Shown: positions 31,741 to 45,728, numbered from the stretch's first letter. The stretch is 64,000 nucleotides of DNA from Paragonimus westermani (GCA_008508345.1 QNGE01002985.1:18961-82960), one strand, 5' to 3'. The notes: generated by a model from the letters alone, not told the origin. Program-made: numbers and translations.

Positions 31741-34700
31741 TGATTTTATTTACCGAAAAAGCTTTTGGGTGCAATTTCGGTTATCAAGTTCCCGGCTAAC
31801 TGAGGGATTGTTTAATCTCTGTTGGTAACTGGTTGTAATTACAGCAATAGCCCCCACTTAATTTTTAACCGGCGATGAAGATTTTCATGAAGCCCATGAA
31901 CATTATCTAGATGTAACGGTATCAACCCCAGTGCATCATCCGTGCGTCTAAGAAAGCGTATGACTAGATCTACTAGGTACAACCTTAATTCCGTAAACTC
32001 CAATGTGGCCCGCGCCTCTGGCAGCTCCTTTCCGATGTTGATTTATTGCCAGGCGTTATTTACACTACTGCCAAGTTGCCAGTAATCAATTCTATACACT
32101 TGTTTGGAGTTAAATCCGTTATTTTTAATTGTATGCCACTCACACTTGATCGCAGCCTTCGCATTCAGATGGAGCTTTCCGCTAATTGTTTAGGAGTGGC
32201 TTAAGCTAATCTGAAAAGCGAACGAACTGCGATATTAGTGACACCAGCTCGTTTACGTGCAGCGAAACATAATCACGGTAAAAGAGGACATAATCGAATT
32301 GATTTCCGACATTTGTCCGTGAGAAGAATCAAGTGTAGGCTGAGGCAAAACGCCTTACACTTTCTTACTCTTGTTTTACCTCCCGTTGCAATTGGCTGCT
32401 ACCTCATGAGAAAATTCCAGTTCTACTCTCCTAGTGACTGAGTTTGGTCTCTTTGTGCTTGGGCTTAAGTGTAAGAAAGGTTTAACGTCCTAACTTTTTT
32501 GTCATAGCACACTTCTTTATAAACAGTAGGGTTAATATTGCTTAGATGTTTGGTGGCATGCGGTTTGATTCGGTTAAGCCTGAATACGACATGTTGAATC
32601 AGTATTTAATGGATATTGCTTAACGGGCAAAGCTGGCTGGCTGCTCAGCTTCTCTTGAGTAAAAAATGTGACAGTATGATTCTACAATGCCCTCAAATTT
32701 CAACCGAATTAAAAAATAACTGTGAAGTTCTCTATCTAGTGCGTTTGATTTTGATCAAAACCGGTGGTGAACTATAGGCCTGTTAGATAATACCAACTTC
32801 AACCAAGGACGTTTGCGTAGAACACATCCCGCAGAACACCTTTAGACCGCCTGATGGTTGATGCTCAAACGCGTATGACTGCGCATGTGATGGATTATTG
32901 TATGTTGCATTTAAATTGCTCAATGACTTATGCTATTCACTTTTAGTCTGATTGGTCGAGACCTACTTTGCCTATCAGTGTTTTCTACCTTGAGAGGTTA
33001 TGGTCTGCAAAAGAACTATTTCATGACACCACTTATGCTATCGACATCATGTATCTGCAATTGGGATGTCCGTGTTGCCAACAACCACGTCTTACAAATT
33101 ATCCCCCCCGGCGAAGCGCTCAAATCAAATGTTCGCCCAGCAGTTCGACAAACCAGGCTCTAGTCGTTGTGATTGAACAGCCAACTGCCTCATCGCTTAC
33201 ACATCACCGGGTGAAACAGCAACTTCTTAGATGTCACCGACATCTCAGTGCCCAACTCGAAACAAACGCTCAGACGATAACTCGGTTATGGAGATACTAC
33301 GGTCACGGTGAAAAGAAGCTGAACACAGCCACATTTCTGTTGTACACCTCAGTACCACAGAGCACGAGGATCAGATGGGGGGATAGCTGATTAAAAAAAC
33401 AGTAGTCGGTGTAACATCCGTTTAGACTTTCTTCCCACTCTCCGCCTACTTCCACCTTTTTGTGAGCAGTATGTTTGGTGACATAATTATGCCCGCATGA
33501 AGGCCGCTTGGCCGCCATCTTGAATTTGGACATTTCCTGTTTGTGCTCGACCACCTGACGATTGAAAACTCCCTCAGGACGTACCATTTCGAACGTATGT
33601 GACATTCCACATTGATTTCATATACCTACTCAAATGTATTTGCTGATATCTGTGTATTTCCTATTATGGAAACATTACCGAGCTCTTTGTGATCGTTACC
33701 TGTTTGATTTGACCTCGGGGTGTTAATTTCTAGTGGTACCTAGCTGACCTCTGAAGTAAAACGCACAGCAGGTTCTATAATTTTATTACTGAATGTTTTG
33801 ATCAAGGCTAGTCAATATGGTTAACAAAAGATATTTACAATTTCCAATCTTCCTGATTCCACATTAAACTGGTATCCAAACGTCAAGCAGAAACGTTATG
33901 TGGAATTCTTGTGAAGCCAGTTATTCTCGTATAGTGCTTATTTCCCCGCGTGCAATGAATGTTGTTAACGCGATCTATGTACAGTTGTTGCAGTTTGAGG
34001 GATAGAGGTTGACGGGCTGATGATGTTACAGAAGCACAACAGTTATTTAGAGAGGTGGAGAAGAGATACCGCGAATAGGCTGAGTGCTTGGCCTTTGCTT
34101 GTGATTTCTAGTGTAGCGTCTCAACGTGACTACGAACAGAAACACTCTTTTGCACACCACATTCATCTGAGGATGCTCCAGTCGCTTTGGACACCATGTC
34201 TCAGTTCCGTCATGTGGCTAATGCCATTCCACGTGACTCTGCTCTCCAATGATCTTTCCCGTATTTGTCCCGCGATCATTTTGATCCATGCTGCTACTGA
34301 ATAGTGGTGTAAGTAGTATGGTGCGACCGTCTGTCCTCACTACACTAGTCGCTTGGCACGTTGATCCTGAACAGTTCGGCAACGAAATTTCCATCAGGCC
34401 AATATCATTTGATATGTACTGTTTTAATAATTGAGCGGCCAGTGATTTACCAAGTAGGTGATGTCTTTGTGTTATTTTCACAAATATAGTTGGTTCTTGT
34501 GGGATGTACTCAGTCGTGGACGTCACCATTAACTGTATCTTTTAGAATTTCGGTTCTTTCCACGATCAGCTCTAAGAATACAATTGGCTTTGGTAATGCG
34601 TTCACAGAAATGGAGCAAAAAATTCCGATTCACGTTAAAATCACCGTGTTGCGTACGAGCTATTCTGTAATCGACCGAGTGTTGTAACCTGTGGGTTCAA

Positions 34701-37700
34701 CATGGTTGGATCTTAAGCCATTATACAAATGAATTTAACTTCATTAGACAATTTGTTTCCGAAAAGTGATGTTAACTCGGCCAGCGTATCGTCCACCTTC
34801 TGTCTTCTACTTTAGTGAGAGACATTTTATCCGAACATTTGCCCCCACGTTACAGTTACATAATAGACAGGTTAGTTTAAGAGCTGTGCATGCTCCTGTA
34901 ATTCGACATGATACCATCGATCCGGTGTAGTCAGCCTTCACATTGGAAAGGCTAACTAGTGCCACACAGGACAGAGTTCATACTGTGTCAAATCCACCCT
35001 ACAAGTTTCATGTGGAACGGCTGAAGCCATAGCAACGCTATTAGACGCAGGTCATAAGTGATATTGTGCTAATCAAAATTCAATAAACAAACCGCGGTTC
35101 GAACGTTATGTACCGACCATTAGGATACGAATTTAGTATTTCCAGCAACAAATCCCTATGTACGGAGGTCACGTCAAAGCGCCCTTCAAACCACTAGGAG
35201 CTTTTACTGAGAAAGAAAAGGTAACACAGTGGAACAGACGTATCACTGTTCCAATCAGTTGTCGACTCTGCCCTACTGAGACCTATTTATCGCCACCATT
35301 TTTACAAGGTTCAAAATCGGTATTGGACAAGTGAGATAATGGAAGCAGAAAAACACGCTAACTTTTCGGAGAGATCCTCCCGTTATTTTTTCTTCAATTT
35401 TTTTGACCGATTTGAGTGACGCTAACTATAATCATCGACGAAACGATGTTGCTCTTCGATGAAATGCTGATTGACACTGAGTCCCTTCACAACACTAAGA
35501 GAAAAGTCACAGTATCCCATCTTGACATAGAGAGATCAATACAGTTGTGGTTAATCTGGGCGTCACAAGTAGTACAAAGCAACTACCCCTATCACACTAT
35601 CTTCTATTTCTTCCGAAGAAACTAATTAAAGCCGTCGTGTTTGATTTTGCTCTCAGGTTTCTTAGCCACTCGTCACTCTGGTGAACGTATCCAGTTGGTA
35701 CGCTTCTAACAATGATTATGACTTGGTCGACACGTTTCGTTTGTCCTTGTTTTCAGCCACTCAAAGAACACAAGTGAGTGAGATTGGTTGCTGTGGTTTA
35801 CCCGCATGAACTCGATAGGCAAATTTTATGTAAATTAAATTGCCTTCCTTCGTGCACGCTACATATTTACGGACGCACACTGACTGAGTAGCTATTCCGT
35901 CTGAATGAATGAGGCTTTTCGAAGCCACCGTGTGCTCTATGATAAATATCTTTCAAATGATCTGTGGTGAATTTCTGTGATTCTTCCGGTAACTACTTCC
36001 ATCTTGCTCCTAAATATGATTCAGTTATCCATATGATTCACTACAGCTCATACGAAGTCGGTATTCTGGCTAGCAAAAACCAAACTGATTGGCGGGTGAC
36101 TGAATATAGAAAGCGGCCAGATGAGTCACGGTTCCAATTCAAGAGATCGGGCGGCGTTGCCCTACCACAAAACGTTGTCCGTTCAGCCCATGTGCACCCT
36201 GCTGGTCCGTAAAAACCAGAGCGCTCTTTCCAACATCACACGGTCAATCGTCGTGGTGCAGGTACATTCGCTGCAACTAAAGATTTCAATGTCTGATGAG
36301 CGAGTAAGTGTAGGGTGCGGAAACTAGTGAGAAATTAAATAAACGACCAATGTTCCCCCAAGGTTACGTGTTTATCGAAGCAAGTGGCTACAAAAAAGAC
36401 TGTTCTCTTGAGTACGCGGTTACTTAGAAAATACACGTTTATAACAATATAGCAACAGTATATAGCAAGTCTGAAGTGAAACAACACGCCTTGTCTGTGA
36501 TATGCTTGTGTGTGTGGTACCAAACCTTGTCAACCAACCCGTTTATCAGTGGCGAACTGCTAAACGCTTCTGGTCAAATTAGGTTCATTTCTTGTTAAAC
36601 ATGAATACAGTGGCTTGTTAACCAAACCCTCAATTTCGACGTAGTTGGTTCATACTAACAATACGTCTGTATTATGAGTGGGGTCAAACGTGCTACATGA
36701 GACGTTCCAGCAACGGTTGTTTTCCTTTCCAGTCAGTTGAGCATGAAGTTCTAACCAAACGACCAAATGCATTAGGGTATGTCTAGGAGCTAATGTGATG
36801 TAGTTTGAATGTTTACTTTCCTCATTGTGCGAAGGAAACGAAAATTTTGTGGAATATATATATATAACACGAGATTACTTACACCCTGATATACTCGATA
36901 GTGTTTTCGGGATTACTGGACCGCAGTGAACTGGGAATATTGGCTGTGTCCATTCGTGACATACATTTTTTATTGAACATAGTGGGAAACTAACCCTAAA
37001 TGCTGTTCGGATGAGAAGCGCACTGATCAAAGCATCGAAACTAGTGGCCCCAATCGTATTGTCCCTAACCTGAAGAACCCACCGTAGTTCCCGTCTACTG
37101 AATCGCTAATTTCAATCGTTCGCATACCACATACAGTTAACTTGCCTGCCATTGGATCATAGCGCAAGACGCGTCGCGCAATAAATCGTGTTCTACGCAA
37201 TTCTGATTACGAGGCGCTGTCGAACTTTGTATAATGGTTCGTAACCAACAAAACTGTCACGGTAAGAATCTTTATACTTTCTCTTGAAACCGTTCCTATA
37301 AGGTTGTTTTTAATTCGATGATGAAAAAATAGCTTGACTGATGCATCCATATTTTACTAGTCAGTAATGTCAAAGCAAATTTCGATGGGATGATGAACGT
37401 GTTTTCCATCCCATGTACTTTGGTTCGGCCATCAGGCGAAGATGTCTTACCTGTCTGGCTTAAGCGTTTCCCTATAGAATTCATCAATAATCACCGTTCT
37501 GTCAAATCACACAGCATGATGCTTGACGCTGTTCATAACTGTCCATCAGATTTCATCAGGTTTAAATTAATAAGGCCTAGCATCCAAAAAAACAGTCCAC
37601 TGGAATGTTTGGTTGTAGCCATCTTCGAATAAAAAGCTACATTTTCAACTGGTCGTTCATGCAATGTGGGCAACAACACCTGATTTATAACAAAAACATT

Positions 37701-38340
37701 CCACACATAACCTCTTCATGTCTAACAGTGATTATACAGTGAACATGCGCTTGTGCAGCTTCTAGTAATTTGTTTATGATACTTCGTATCGTTCAGCCGT
37801 TAGGAAACACACAGTTGTGATCCAATACTATGAAAGTGGATGTAGAACAATACGTCTTTATGGGCACATCACTGCCATCGAACTGGTTAACTGAGAAGAG
37901 GGAGATCAGTTATGCTAGCAAGTACTCCTTGGTACGGTTCAGCAGATGGTGATTGTTTAACCCTATTTAAACACACCATCCATAAATATGCTGTTCTTAT
38001 TCCAATGAAAATAATGACATTTCAATGGCTAAGGTCCCCAATGCTGACACATTGTAATCAGATGCTGAAAACGATGTAAGCATTTATCAGGAATGTTGCG
38101 GAATATTTCTGTTCCGTTTTGTCGGTCATACTAAACTAGCACACCGAACAGTTTCAACATCTACTGAAGCTTTTCCAAACAATTCCGCGCTGGTCTACTC
38201 GGTCAAGCATTGATTGGGGTAAAATCTTCCGCGCTTCCATTGGACAAATCCTTGACGAATGACAGATGAACCCCGTGCCACTGTAGCGTCGCGTGCGTCA
38301 TCATTTGATTCTTACACTTTTAGAGATACGCTACTGACTC
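31741..38340. other. 6.6 kb without recognised genes or repeats
   Basis: Frames up to 140 codons (32968-33390) show no domain features, and strand bias is absent. A short TA run lies at 36857-36867. Confidence 0.4.
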
Positions 38341-38346
38341 AGAAAA

Positions 38347-38527
38347 TGGCACAGTAGTTAGCACGGCTGCCTCATGAAAGCGTGACCGGAGTTCTAAACT
38401 GTGACAAGGATATTCAATAATGAAGTCCTCTAACAAAAGCGAAACTCGAGTCGATTGCTTCTTTCTGAAAGGCTGCGATCAAATATGAGTGATGTTTAAC
38501 TTGAAGTCCCCGATTACTCATCATTAA
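38347..38527 (+). repeat. tRNA-derived SINE-like repeat, family 1
   Basis: The head TGGCACAGTAGTTAGCACGG resembles an A box, with a decayed B box in GGAGTTCTAAAC. The body shares AGCGAAACTCGAGT and GAGTGATGTTTAACTTGA with 59993-60205 and with the copies at 49684 and 41868-42060. Confidence 0.55.
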
Positions 38528-38529
38528 TA

Positions 38530-39125
38530 TAAAATGAGTGGTCTAAAACATAAACAACTTCACCAAAACAGAAGGAAGTTATGCTGACAAACGAAATATT
38601 GAGCTGGATCAAGCGTCACGTTACACAACTGATTAATGCATTGGTCACACACGCATCTACCGAAGATGCATCATTAACTAGAGACGACAAATGGGTCCCA
38701 GATCACCTACCCCAAGAGCAACCCCCTATTCCTTGATATAACAAAGCGATTCCACTCACAACACAGTCTTGAGTCCTGTGTGTTCATTAAACGCTGTTGG
38801 ACCACCCTTGTTCAAATAGTGGTAGACGACCGAATTACATACGAGAATCAGAATAAGACAGGCTGAAATGTCATCGTTACTTTCATATTCTAGATTTGGT
38901 GGAATTGATTTTACAGACTGTATTGATCATTTACGGTGATGCAGCAAGTTGTTAGAATATTCTCATCAGAACAGAAGTGTCTATGTGACGTGCAATATTT
39001 ATGAATATTTTTCGCAAGCCAATGCAAGTAGGGTTTTTATTGAGGCGTGTCGTGAAACAAGCCGTAAACTCCTTGGAAAGACTGGCAACGGGGGCTACGG
39101 AATGCTTATGTTAGACTCCATAAGA
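38530..39125. other. Unannotated spacer
   Basis: An 87-codon frame from 38949 overlaps the 3' side of the following Penelope remnant; no function seen. Confidence 0.35.
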
Positions 39126-39129
39126 CTGA

Positions 39130-39759
39130 TTAGACACGGGCCGGAAGTTGACCGGATGTTTCCTCACATGGCCAGGGTCGAAGGTTTATGCTGCTGGAGT
39201 TGTTATGGTTGATCTGTGGATACGAAAGTTGCAAAGACTTAGCAAATTTCACATGAGAACACAGGTTATGGTTGAGTAGTCTGACTAAAGTAGATCCGGT
39301 AGTCACCAGGGTGCGCTGACTAATTGGCCTACGTTCATTGGTGACAACTTTGCAGGAAATTCGGAGTGATTTGGTGCGGTTGTGCGATAGCTGGTGTTGA
39401 TAACACATGCGACATGGACTTGTAATTGTTCTCTGGTTCCGGTCTCGACTGGAACTGGATGATGCTCCTTGATCTTTTCTGACAAGCGCCAAGTCGTAAG
39501 ACGAAGATATACTGCAGTACAACAATAATACAAAGGCGAACGCAGTAGCACGGGTTGACAGACGGTCTCCCAAATTCACTCTTGACACCAGCACCGATGT
39601 AAACCAGCTTAGTAAGGTTGCTGCAGGAACAGTACGTCTAAGTAACCAATACATGCAACGGCTAAGTTGACCAGCTTCAATTCCCCCCTCAAATGGAATC
39701 CTTATAATCAATGCTTCTCGTTCAACAGGGAGTATTGCCTTGTGCGGAATTTTGGCCAT
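39130..39759 (-). pseudogene. Penelope-like element remnant: pre-endonuclease and GIY-YIG region
   Basis: The 209-codon minus frame opens with IIRIPFEGGIEAGQLSRCMY and RRTVPAATLLSWF then LGDRLSTRATAF, the linker that precedes the Penelope endonuclease (..PF.GD...L.+......P.A.L...F......KD.LP..). In the next frame (39551-39303) AVYLRLTTWRLSEKIKEHHP is a decayed YIGRTTRRLS.R.KEHHP block. The first frame then resumes with STLVRLLNHNLCSHVKFAKS, the LC.QK.FV..L end. Two frame changes and lost catalytic residues show it is dead. Confidence 0.65.
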
Positions 39760-40940
39760 CCTATTCTCTGCACAGTCAACTGAATTCGAGACAAAACTAC
39801 TGCTGAGTTATAGGTATGACAGATAACAGGTGAAGTAATCAGAACCTTTTGAATAAATAACATCCTCCTGGTAATGTTACAGCACAACTGATCTCCAACT
39901 AGATACGACTGCGCACAACAAAATCAACGTACATCTGGCCCTCAATGGGTTTACGTCCTATCACACAAACAACAACTTTTACGACTGACCAGACTAATAG
40001 CAAATGAGGAAAGAAAATGTGTACATCGAATTCATACACAACCGGTTGTACTTATCAAATTCACACTGGCCCTCTTCGCGCCCCTGTGAAATGGCAGTAT
40101 CCTTATAACCGATACTGTGGGATTTGGCACATGTAGAGAACTATATTGTTTATAAAGTGTGTACGATTAATTCAGTTTCTCACAAATGTCAAGAAATTGT
40201 ACCGCTTGAGAACAGTCGTAACGATATGAACATGTGATGTGGCTGAAGTTGACCATATATATGGCAACTTGGGTACTGCAACCAACGTGAACGGCCTATG
40301 ATCTGATAATACGTTCTTCATGGAGATCATCAATTTAGAGAATAACCTGATACGTTCGAATATGTGCTCCCAGCACCAGGTATTTTGCTAGGCAAGATGG
40401 AAACGATTCGCAGAAATAGCAACTTTGCAATTAAGGACTAGACCGAAATCAGTGTGATTTCAAACCATTTGTGATTGCATCGTCGCTTGAAAGCCAGATA
40501 ACACTAGTGTATCGAAAATCGGATTGAGTGGCAAACTCATCGGGATAATTCCCGTGAAGTGTCTCGTGATCTGCAGGTTGTCATTTGTGTGTTAGTACCT
40601 ACTGTGTTGTGAATTGACCTCCACAACAATCCAATGGGAACTTCAAAACACTCAAGATGATGGGACTAAACACGGTGTTGTTGGAAGATTGAGGAATCTA
40701 CTGGTTATGTTTACCATAGCTAACGGTCAGTAATCAGTATGTTTAACACAGCACAAATAAATCACCCAAGACAACAACCGCAACCCTGATAACAATACTC
40801 ATAGTCTAAGGTATTTGGCAAGCTTATTGTGCGTTTTTAGTTTATTAGCCCGAACCTTTTGTGTTGGGTATGGTGGGACGGGTTTCGCTTTTTTTTACAG
40901 CTAGCTTTTACATAGTAATTCGGGAGATTAACCTAAAACA
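39760..40940. other. Unannotated spacer
   Basis: Probably includes the 5' side of the decayed Penelope copy, but no RT motif was found. Confidence 0.35.
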
Positions 40941-41053
40941 TTCTTTAGGATATCCGTACCAAATTTAGTACGAATGAATTTAAACAGCTCGGGTGTCGTG
41001 TTTAACGTTACCGATAAACAGATTGAGAATAACACAACGTTCGGGGTAAGTTG

Positions 41054-41102
41054 GAATACTCTACGTTTCAACCACCTCAGATGGCCTTCCTCAGGAGTGT
41101 TG
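41054..41102 (-). ncRNA. Hammerhead ribozyme candidate, copy A (complete core)
   Basis: Minus strand: ACACTC (stem I, 41100-41095), CTGAGGA core (41094-41088), stem II with CCATC pairing GGTGG around TGA, GAA, then ACGT (A15.1 to U16.1, stem III of four self-complementary bases) and A at 41062 as position 17. GAGTAT (41061-41056) closes stem I with four pairs, a mismatch and a further pair. All conserved hammerhead core positions are present. Hammerheads with such minimal stem III are known from Penelope-like elements and act as dimers. Predicted cleavage lies between 41062 and 41061. Confidence 0.75.
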
Positions 41103-41120
41103 TAATAGGAACCCTCCCCC

Positions 41121-41150
41121 CCCTGAGGTGGTTGAATTGTAGAGTATTAC
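41121..41150 (+). ncRNA. Truncated hammerhead half, copy A
   Basis: CCTGAGGTGG, then GAATTGTAGAGTATTAC: the 3' half of the same ribozyme in opposite orientation. The CTGAGGA core is replaced by a C run, and GAAACG is mutated to GAATTG. It cannot fold into a hammerhead by itself. Confidence 0.55.
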
Positions 41151-41199
41151 AACTTGCTCCTAACGTTGTGTTATTCCCGATCTGCTCATTATTCTACAA

Positions 41200-41865
41200 G
41201 ATGGTTAAACTTCATCATTTTGCATGGAGGCTCAAACGTTATGTGAAACCTATCGAAAGGTCCCTTAAGGAACACTCTCAAACTTATGAGTTTTCAAATA
41301 AATTTCGTATTGAATTTCAAAGGAATTAATTAAGCAAAATTCTACATAAAAACAGCTTAAATAGTGACCGGTTTTCCAGATGATTAACTGAAAAGCATAA
41401 GGAATTTGTCAACTTTAGGAAGACACACAAGTTATCGGTGATAGTGCACGCCGAATAGGTTTACGCTGTACCATGTGTGCCGGGTACATGTAGCTGCACG
41501 GAAATAATTCCATCTCGAGACAGACGCGGCTTCACCCAACCCATGGTTTTTAAACCAGCCGCTTACGGTGTCAGGTTGCACATGTCTCGGTAATTACTGC
41601 CGCATTGTCCATGATTCGTGGTATGAAATGGCAGTCTTTTGTCCCAGTTAGCGTTCTTCATGCGGTGCTAACGAGGCCAGAACTCGTTTCACAGTTTTTT
41701 AAAAAAAACTTAAATTTCACTTAAAATGCATTCAAAGGATCAATTGCTGCTGGACGATGTCAGTTTCAGCTAGTTACTCTACTAGTGAATGCAGTCGTTC
41801 GCCGATCTACTCAGGCTGCGGTAATTCCATTCAACTAAAGCAGCACTGATGACAAGTAGAGAGTT
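41200..41865. other. Spacer with a short open frame
   Basis: From 41200 a plus frame reads KMVKLHHFAWRLKRYVKPIE and ends at TAA near 41328. It follows the ribozyme repeat directly and might be the start of a Penelope ORF, but no motif supports that. Confidence 0.2.
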
Positions 41866-41867
41866 TT

Positions 41868-42060
41868 GGTTTATCTAACTTTAACATCACTAGCAAGTGC
41901 TTACACCTATCGTATCCCAATCGACTTCCTAATGAACCGTTTTCGATGGGGAGCAGCTTACTCGAATTTCGCTCTGGTTAGAGCTCGACTGCAGTGCACG
42001 GCCGGGACTAGAATTCCAACTATGTTGTCACAAAGCGACTACGTTGACCACTGCGCTCAG
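41868..42060 (-). repeat. tRNA-derived SINE-like repeat, family 1
   Basis: Minus strand from 42060: GAGCGCAGTGGTCAACG (A box), GGAATTCTAGTCCCGGCC (B box), AGAGCGAAATTCGAGT, then TAGTGATGTTAAAGTTAGAT, collinear with the copy at 59993-60205. Confidence 0.55.
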
Positions 42061-43310
42061 TTCAGTTGCGTTTGCTTGTGATTATTCGACCACCCAAAGG
42101 AGAGGCACAACAACTGTTCGGTTGATCTCAATTTATAACGCCAAGTAACGGACTGAGTGAACAGCTAATGAGAGTTCGACATTTGCGAGCAATTACGAGC
42201 AATTGTGAGCTCAATTTGTGAGATATATATATAGTCGTGAGGCGCCAACGGTTTTAACAGCTGGTCCCCGTTAGTGTGCTCTTAAACTGAGTACGTTTTT
42301 TTATCTTGGGGCCAGAAATCTAGACTTTCTACCAAATTTTAACCACTCCCCGCCTCTTCGATTAATTGAATGTTTATTCATTTTCGCACCTTTGTGGAAT
42401 ACTGAGGGTTTTTCAGGGGCTTAAAATTCCAATCCTGAACAGTTCGTTCATACTACTCCTTACTGAATCTAAACTGATTCGACATGACGCTTCTGAGGAT
42501 ACGGCTTTGAGCTGCACAACAATTACACAGACACTGGCCACATTCCTAATCAATCATAGGTCACGAATGATATGTATGGCTATCTTGCACGGCAGGTTTA
42601 CTACCATCATCGTAATGAGATTTGCCTCCCTGACTCTTCCAACGAGCTGCATGCTGAGTAAACCTCTACCAGGTTAACAGATGATTCACCGATTACAGTA
42701 ACGGAAAACATGATGTCTGCCGAACCACTGTTATCTGAGGAATTGCAACCGTGTTTTACACAAAAACTAAACTTTTTTAGACGCCAGTAAGTTTGTACAA
42801 TTAGATGGTACTTTATCTGCTGACAGTGTAGGCTACTTTGATGTGAAATGAAGAGGAGAAAGAGATCCACATAACACAGGCTACAGGTACGCAACGTGTT
42901 GTGCGGAGCAGTGTTAGAACACGAACATGTAAAGTGCATCAGCATGTATTCGATGAGAGGAAGCGCCTAACTGGACGACCAGAACAAAAACATAAACCAG
43001 AAACAGTCAACAACAAAAAACAACCATTCGCCAGTTTTCCAGTTAGTCATGCTCGTGACCTACACTACTAACGTCCCAAATGAAAACACCCACACGATCG
43101 CAGATTTCGTTGCACACGCTATGAAAAAATCAATATTAGTTCCCCATGGATCGATAAAATGTCGCCCAAACCAGTATGGCCATCGTCAAGTCAGGGGAAA
43201 CAAGAGAGATACGCGATAACATGGGAGTCAGCATCTCCAAAAGTTGAGTGCTGATTATTTCATAAATTAGTCAATATCGCGTATAGGGCCACCCAGCCGA
43301 GAGAAAATTA
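42061..43310. other. Unannotated spacer
   Basis: A TA run at 42221-42231; frames of about 100 codons without motifs. Confidence 0.4.
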
Positions 43311-43312
43311 GG

Positions 43313-43712
43313 ACGGAAATCTGAGCGACACTAAACAATATCAGTTTATTGGAAAAATACCACCTTTCTATGGAGGAACAATTGCATTTATGATTGCTAT
43401 TAACAGACACGCTTCCTCGCGTTTTGATTGACCAGTTTGTTGCCATCTTGTTCCACAACGTTGCATCTAGCAACTCAGTTGTTTGAATCAGGTACGCATT
43501 CGACAGCAGCTGATCGCTGTCTATGGTTGTTTAGCTTCAGTTCGACCATAATTCCGTCTCTAGCGTCTTGCGTGTGACCACTGATTAGCTGAACCTATTC
43601 AAATCAGGAAGTCGCTTCGTTCCAAGCTAATTGTAATCAACGAGTGGTCAGAAATAGTCGGCCACCGAACAAGCAATTGATCTGCTGTAGACTACGAGTA
43701 TAACTAAGCCGC
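43313..43712 (+). repeat. 400-bp dispersed repeat, copy 1
   Basis: It aligns without any length change to 60351-60750 (constant offset 17038), differing at scattered single bases. Ends are sharp (ACGGAAATCTGAGCGACAC at the left, CTAAGCCGC at the right). No terminal repeats or coding motif were seen, so the class is unknown. Confidence 0.85.
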
Positions 43713-45725
43713 CATCCTCTCATTTTGCAGAATTTGAAGTGAAACGCTGCGAAATCACACCTGGAGTTTTTTGTAAGCAGGAATTACTGCTTTTAGGCTT
43801 GGGCAAACTGCAACCAGAAATTGCGCAGATTATGCAGGAAACAAATAGGTCATATATAAAAATCCATGCAATGACTGGGAGCGGTAGTAACTAGGCAAAA
43901 CCAGAAAAAATTCCTTCATATGTAGACATAAGCGCGAACTGACCATCAAGATGCGCGATCCATTGCGGTTGATATCCATCCACGATGGTCAGACAGTGCA
44001 CAAATTCAACGAAAGCACCGCAGAAATCCTCAATCACACAAACACCAAACATGCGTGAGAATTTCTTGAAGCCTGATGCTCATCGTCCGGCCTTATAGAG
44101 ACACATGAAGCTGTCGAAATCCCTGCCAATACGAAAAAGATACAAGTGATAACACTGTCATGCTTGGACGCCCGAGTACCCGGACCGGGTAACTTGAGCA
44201 GATCGGATGGGTGGCCAACCAGTTCGAAGTCCAAAAACGAACTAGTGAACTACCTACTCACAGGACAATGTTCAACTAATCAGGTTCCAAGTCAAAGTTT
44301 AGCAACAATTTAAAGTGACCGATCAGGCTCCAGGTGAACATTTCAAATTCTGTAAGAAGTGATCAGTCCCGCTTCAGATAAAAAGACAGACAATAAACAA
44401 AGAATAGCCAATCAGAATTCCAACAAAATGGCCGTTTTTATACACCGCCGAGTGTTCATCAAACCCCTCTAAACTCTACAGCCAAGTCTATGGGCTCAAA
44501 CACCTCCACACTGATAACATCACCTAATCTGGTGACGAAACCTCTGTAACCGAAATTCCAAGCACAGCGAACAACCGGACACCTAAAACAATCACTGCAG
44601 GCAAATCTGTAGTGTCTCAAGGTCAAGTAAAGCTTATTTTTACTGTTGAGTAACAGGTAGGAGCAAAAAATACATAAGGTACAAAACGAAATATTGGCAG
44701 TTACTGTCTTACAAGTATTTGGAGATGTGTTCTGAATTCTCGTGATACACTCAGGTTGCCCGTTGTTCAAATTAGCATGCAACCACTTGACACAATTCAT
44801 TTACCGGACGTCAAGTAATTGTGGGATTACAGTCGCTTTATTTTCATCTCGCTCACTGCAAAATTTAGACTCTCTCACTTAAGCCCAGCTTTCATTGGCA
44901 TTTCAGCCCCAAACGTTAATGAATCATCAGTCGTTTGTATATGCTCTGTTTCGAATTTTCTCAATCGCTTGCTTGGTAGCAATCACGAAGCAACTTAGTT
45001 CGGATCAATTTCAACGACAGCTGATGTAATAAGTTATAACCGACCATCTAATTCCATGCACAAACTAACTGACTCGCCTATCGCCCTCAACTGTGAGAGG
45101 AAACAGTTTCAAAGTCTGTCACAACCCATTGTAGGTCACTTGACATCTGACTTGAACATGTGTATTTTACAAGACAGGTATGAAGTTTGCCAGGACTTGA
45201 TTGTTCACGTCCATGAGGCTGTGAACTGAAAACTTAGTTCGTTCGCAACCGCACGAAATCAACAACTGAGTGAACATTGAAATGATTTGTTGTAAATCCA
45301 GTTGTTGAACGGATTTGAAACACGCTGTCAGCTCAGGGTCAAAATAGTACTTCACTTGACCGATTTTTCTGAGAAAGGCAAGCGGTGACCGTAACTATCT
45401 GTAGAAAAGTTCACACCGTGGCATTCAGTACGGTACATAATGGACAATGTTGTTCACAAGAAATGACGGCTGAAAGGACGCTTCATTTGAATGCATAAGC
45501 TTGGTCCATCCATAGGACGTTAATGATGTAAGCGGAAAGGGTACGCCCCGTCTAATAAATCAAAACTTAAATAACGGTGAAACACTACGGTTTAACCGCT
45601 TTTTTCTCCACAAGGCAATGGCCGCGGTGAAATACATGACAAAAAGCTCGCTCTAATATTAAATTGAAGTGGAGTTGGCATTATTAGGATTTGTCCAGTT
45701 TTCATTTCGGAGCAAAGAATTCCCA
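43713..45725. other. Unannotated spacer
   Basis: Minus frames at 44034-44234 and 44459-44800 show no family features. Confidence 0.4.
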
Positions 45726-45728
45726 GTC

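Larger units (their letters stand above)
40945..41200. repeat. Hammerhead-bearing Penelope-type repeat, copy A, with 63-bp foldback
   Basis: 40945-41010 (GATATCCGTACCAAATTTAG onward) matches the minus strand at 48085-48143. Arms at about 41018-41080 and 41124-41187 are inverted repeats of about 63 bases with some nine differences. The loop side carries one complete hammerhead on the minus strand and a truncated one on the plus strand. The 62420-62630 copy has the same layout. Confidence 0.75.
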
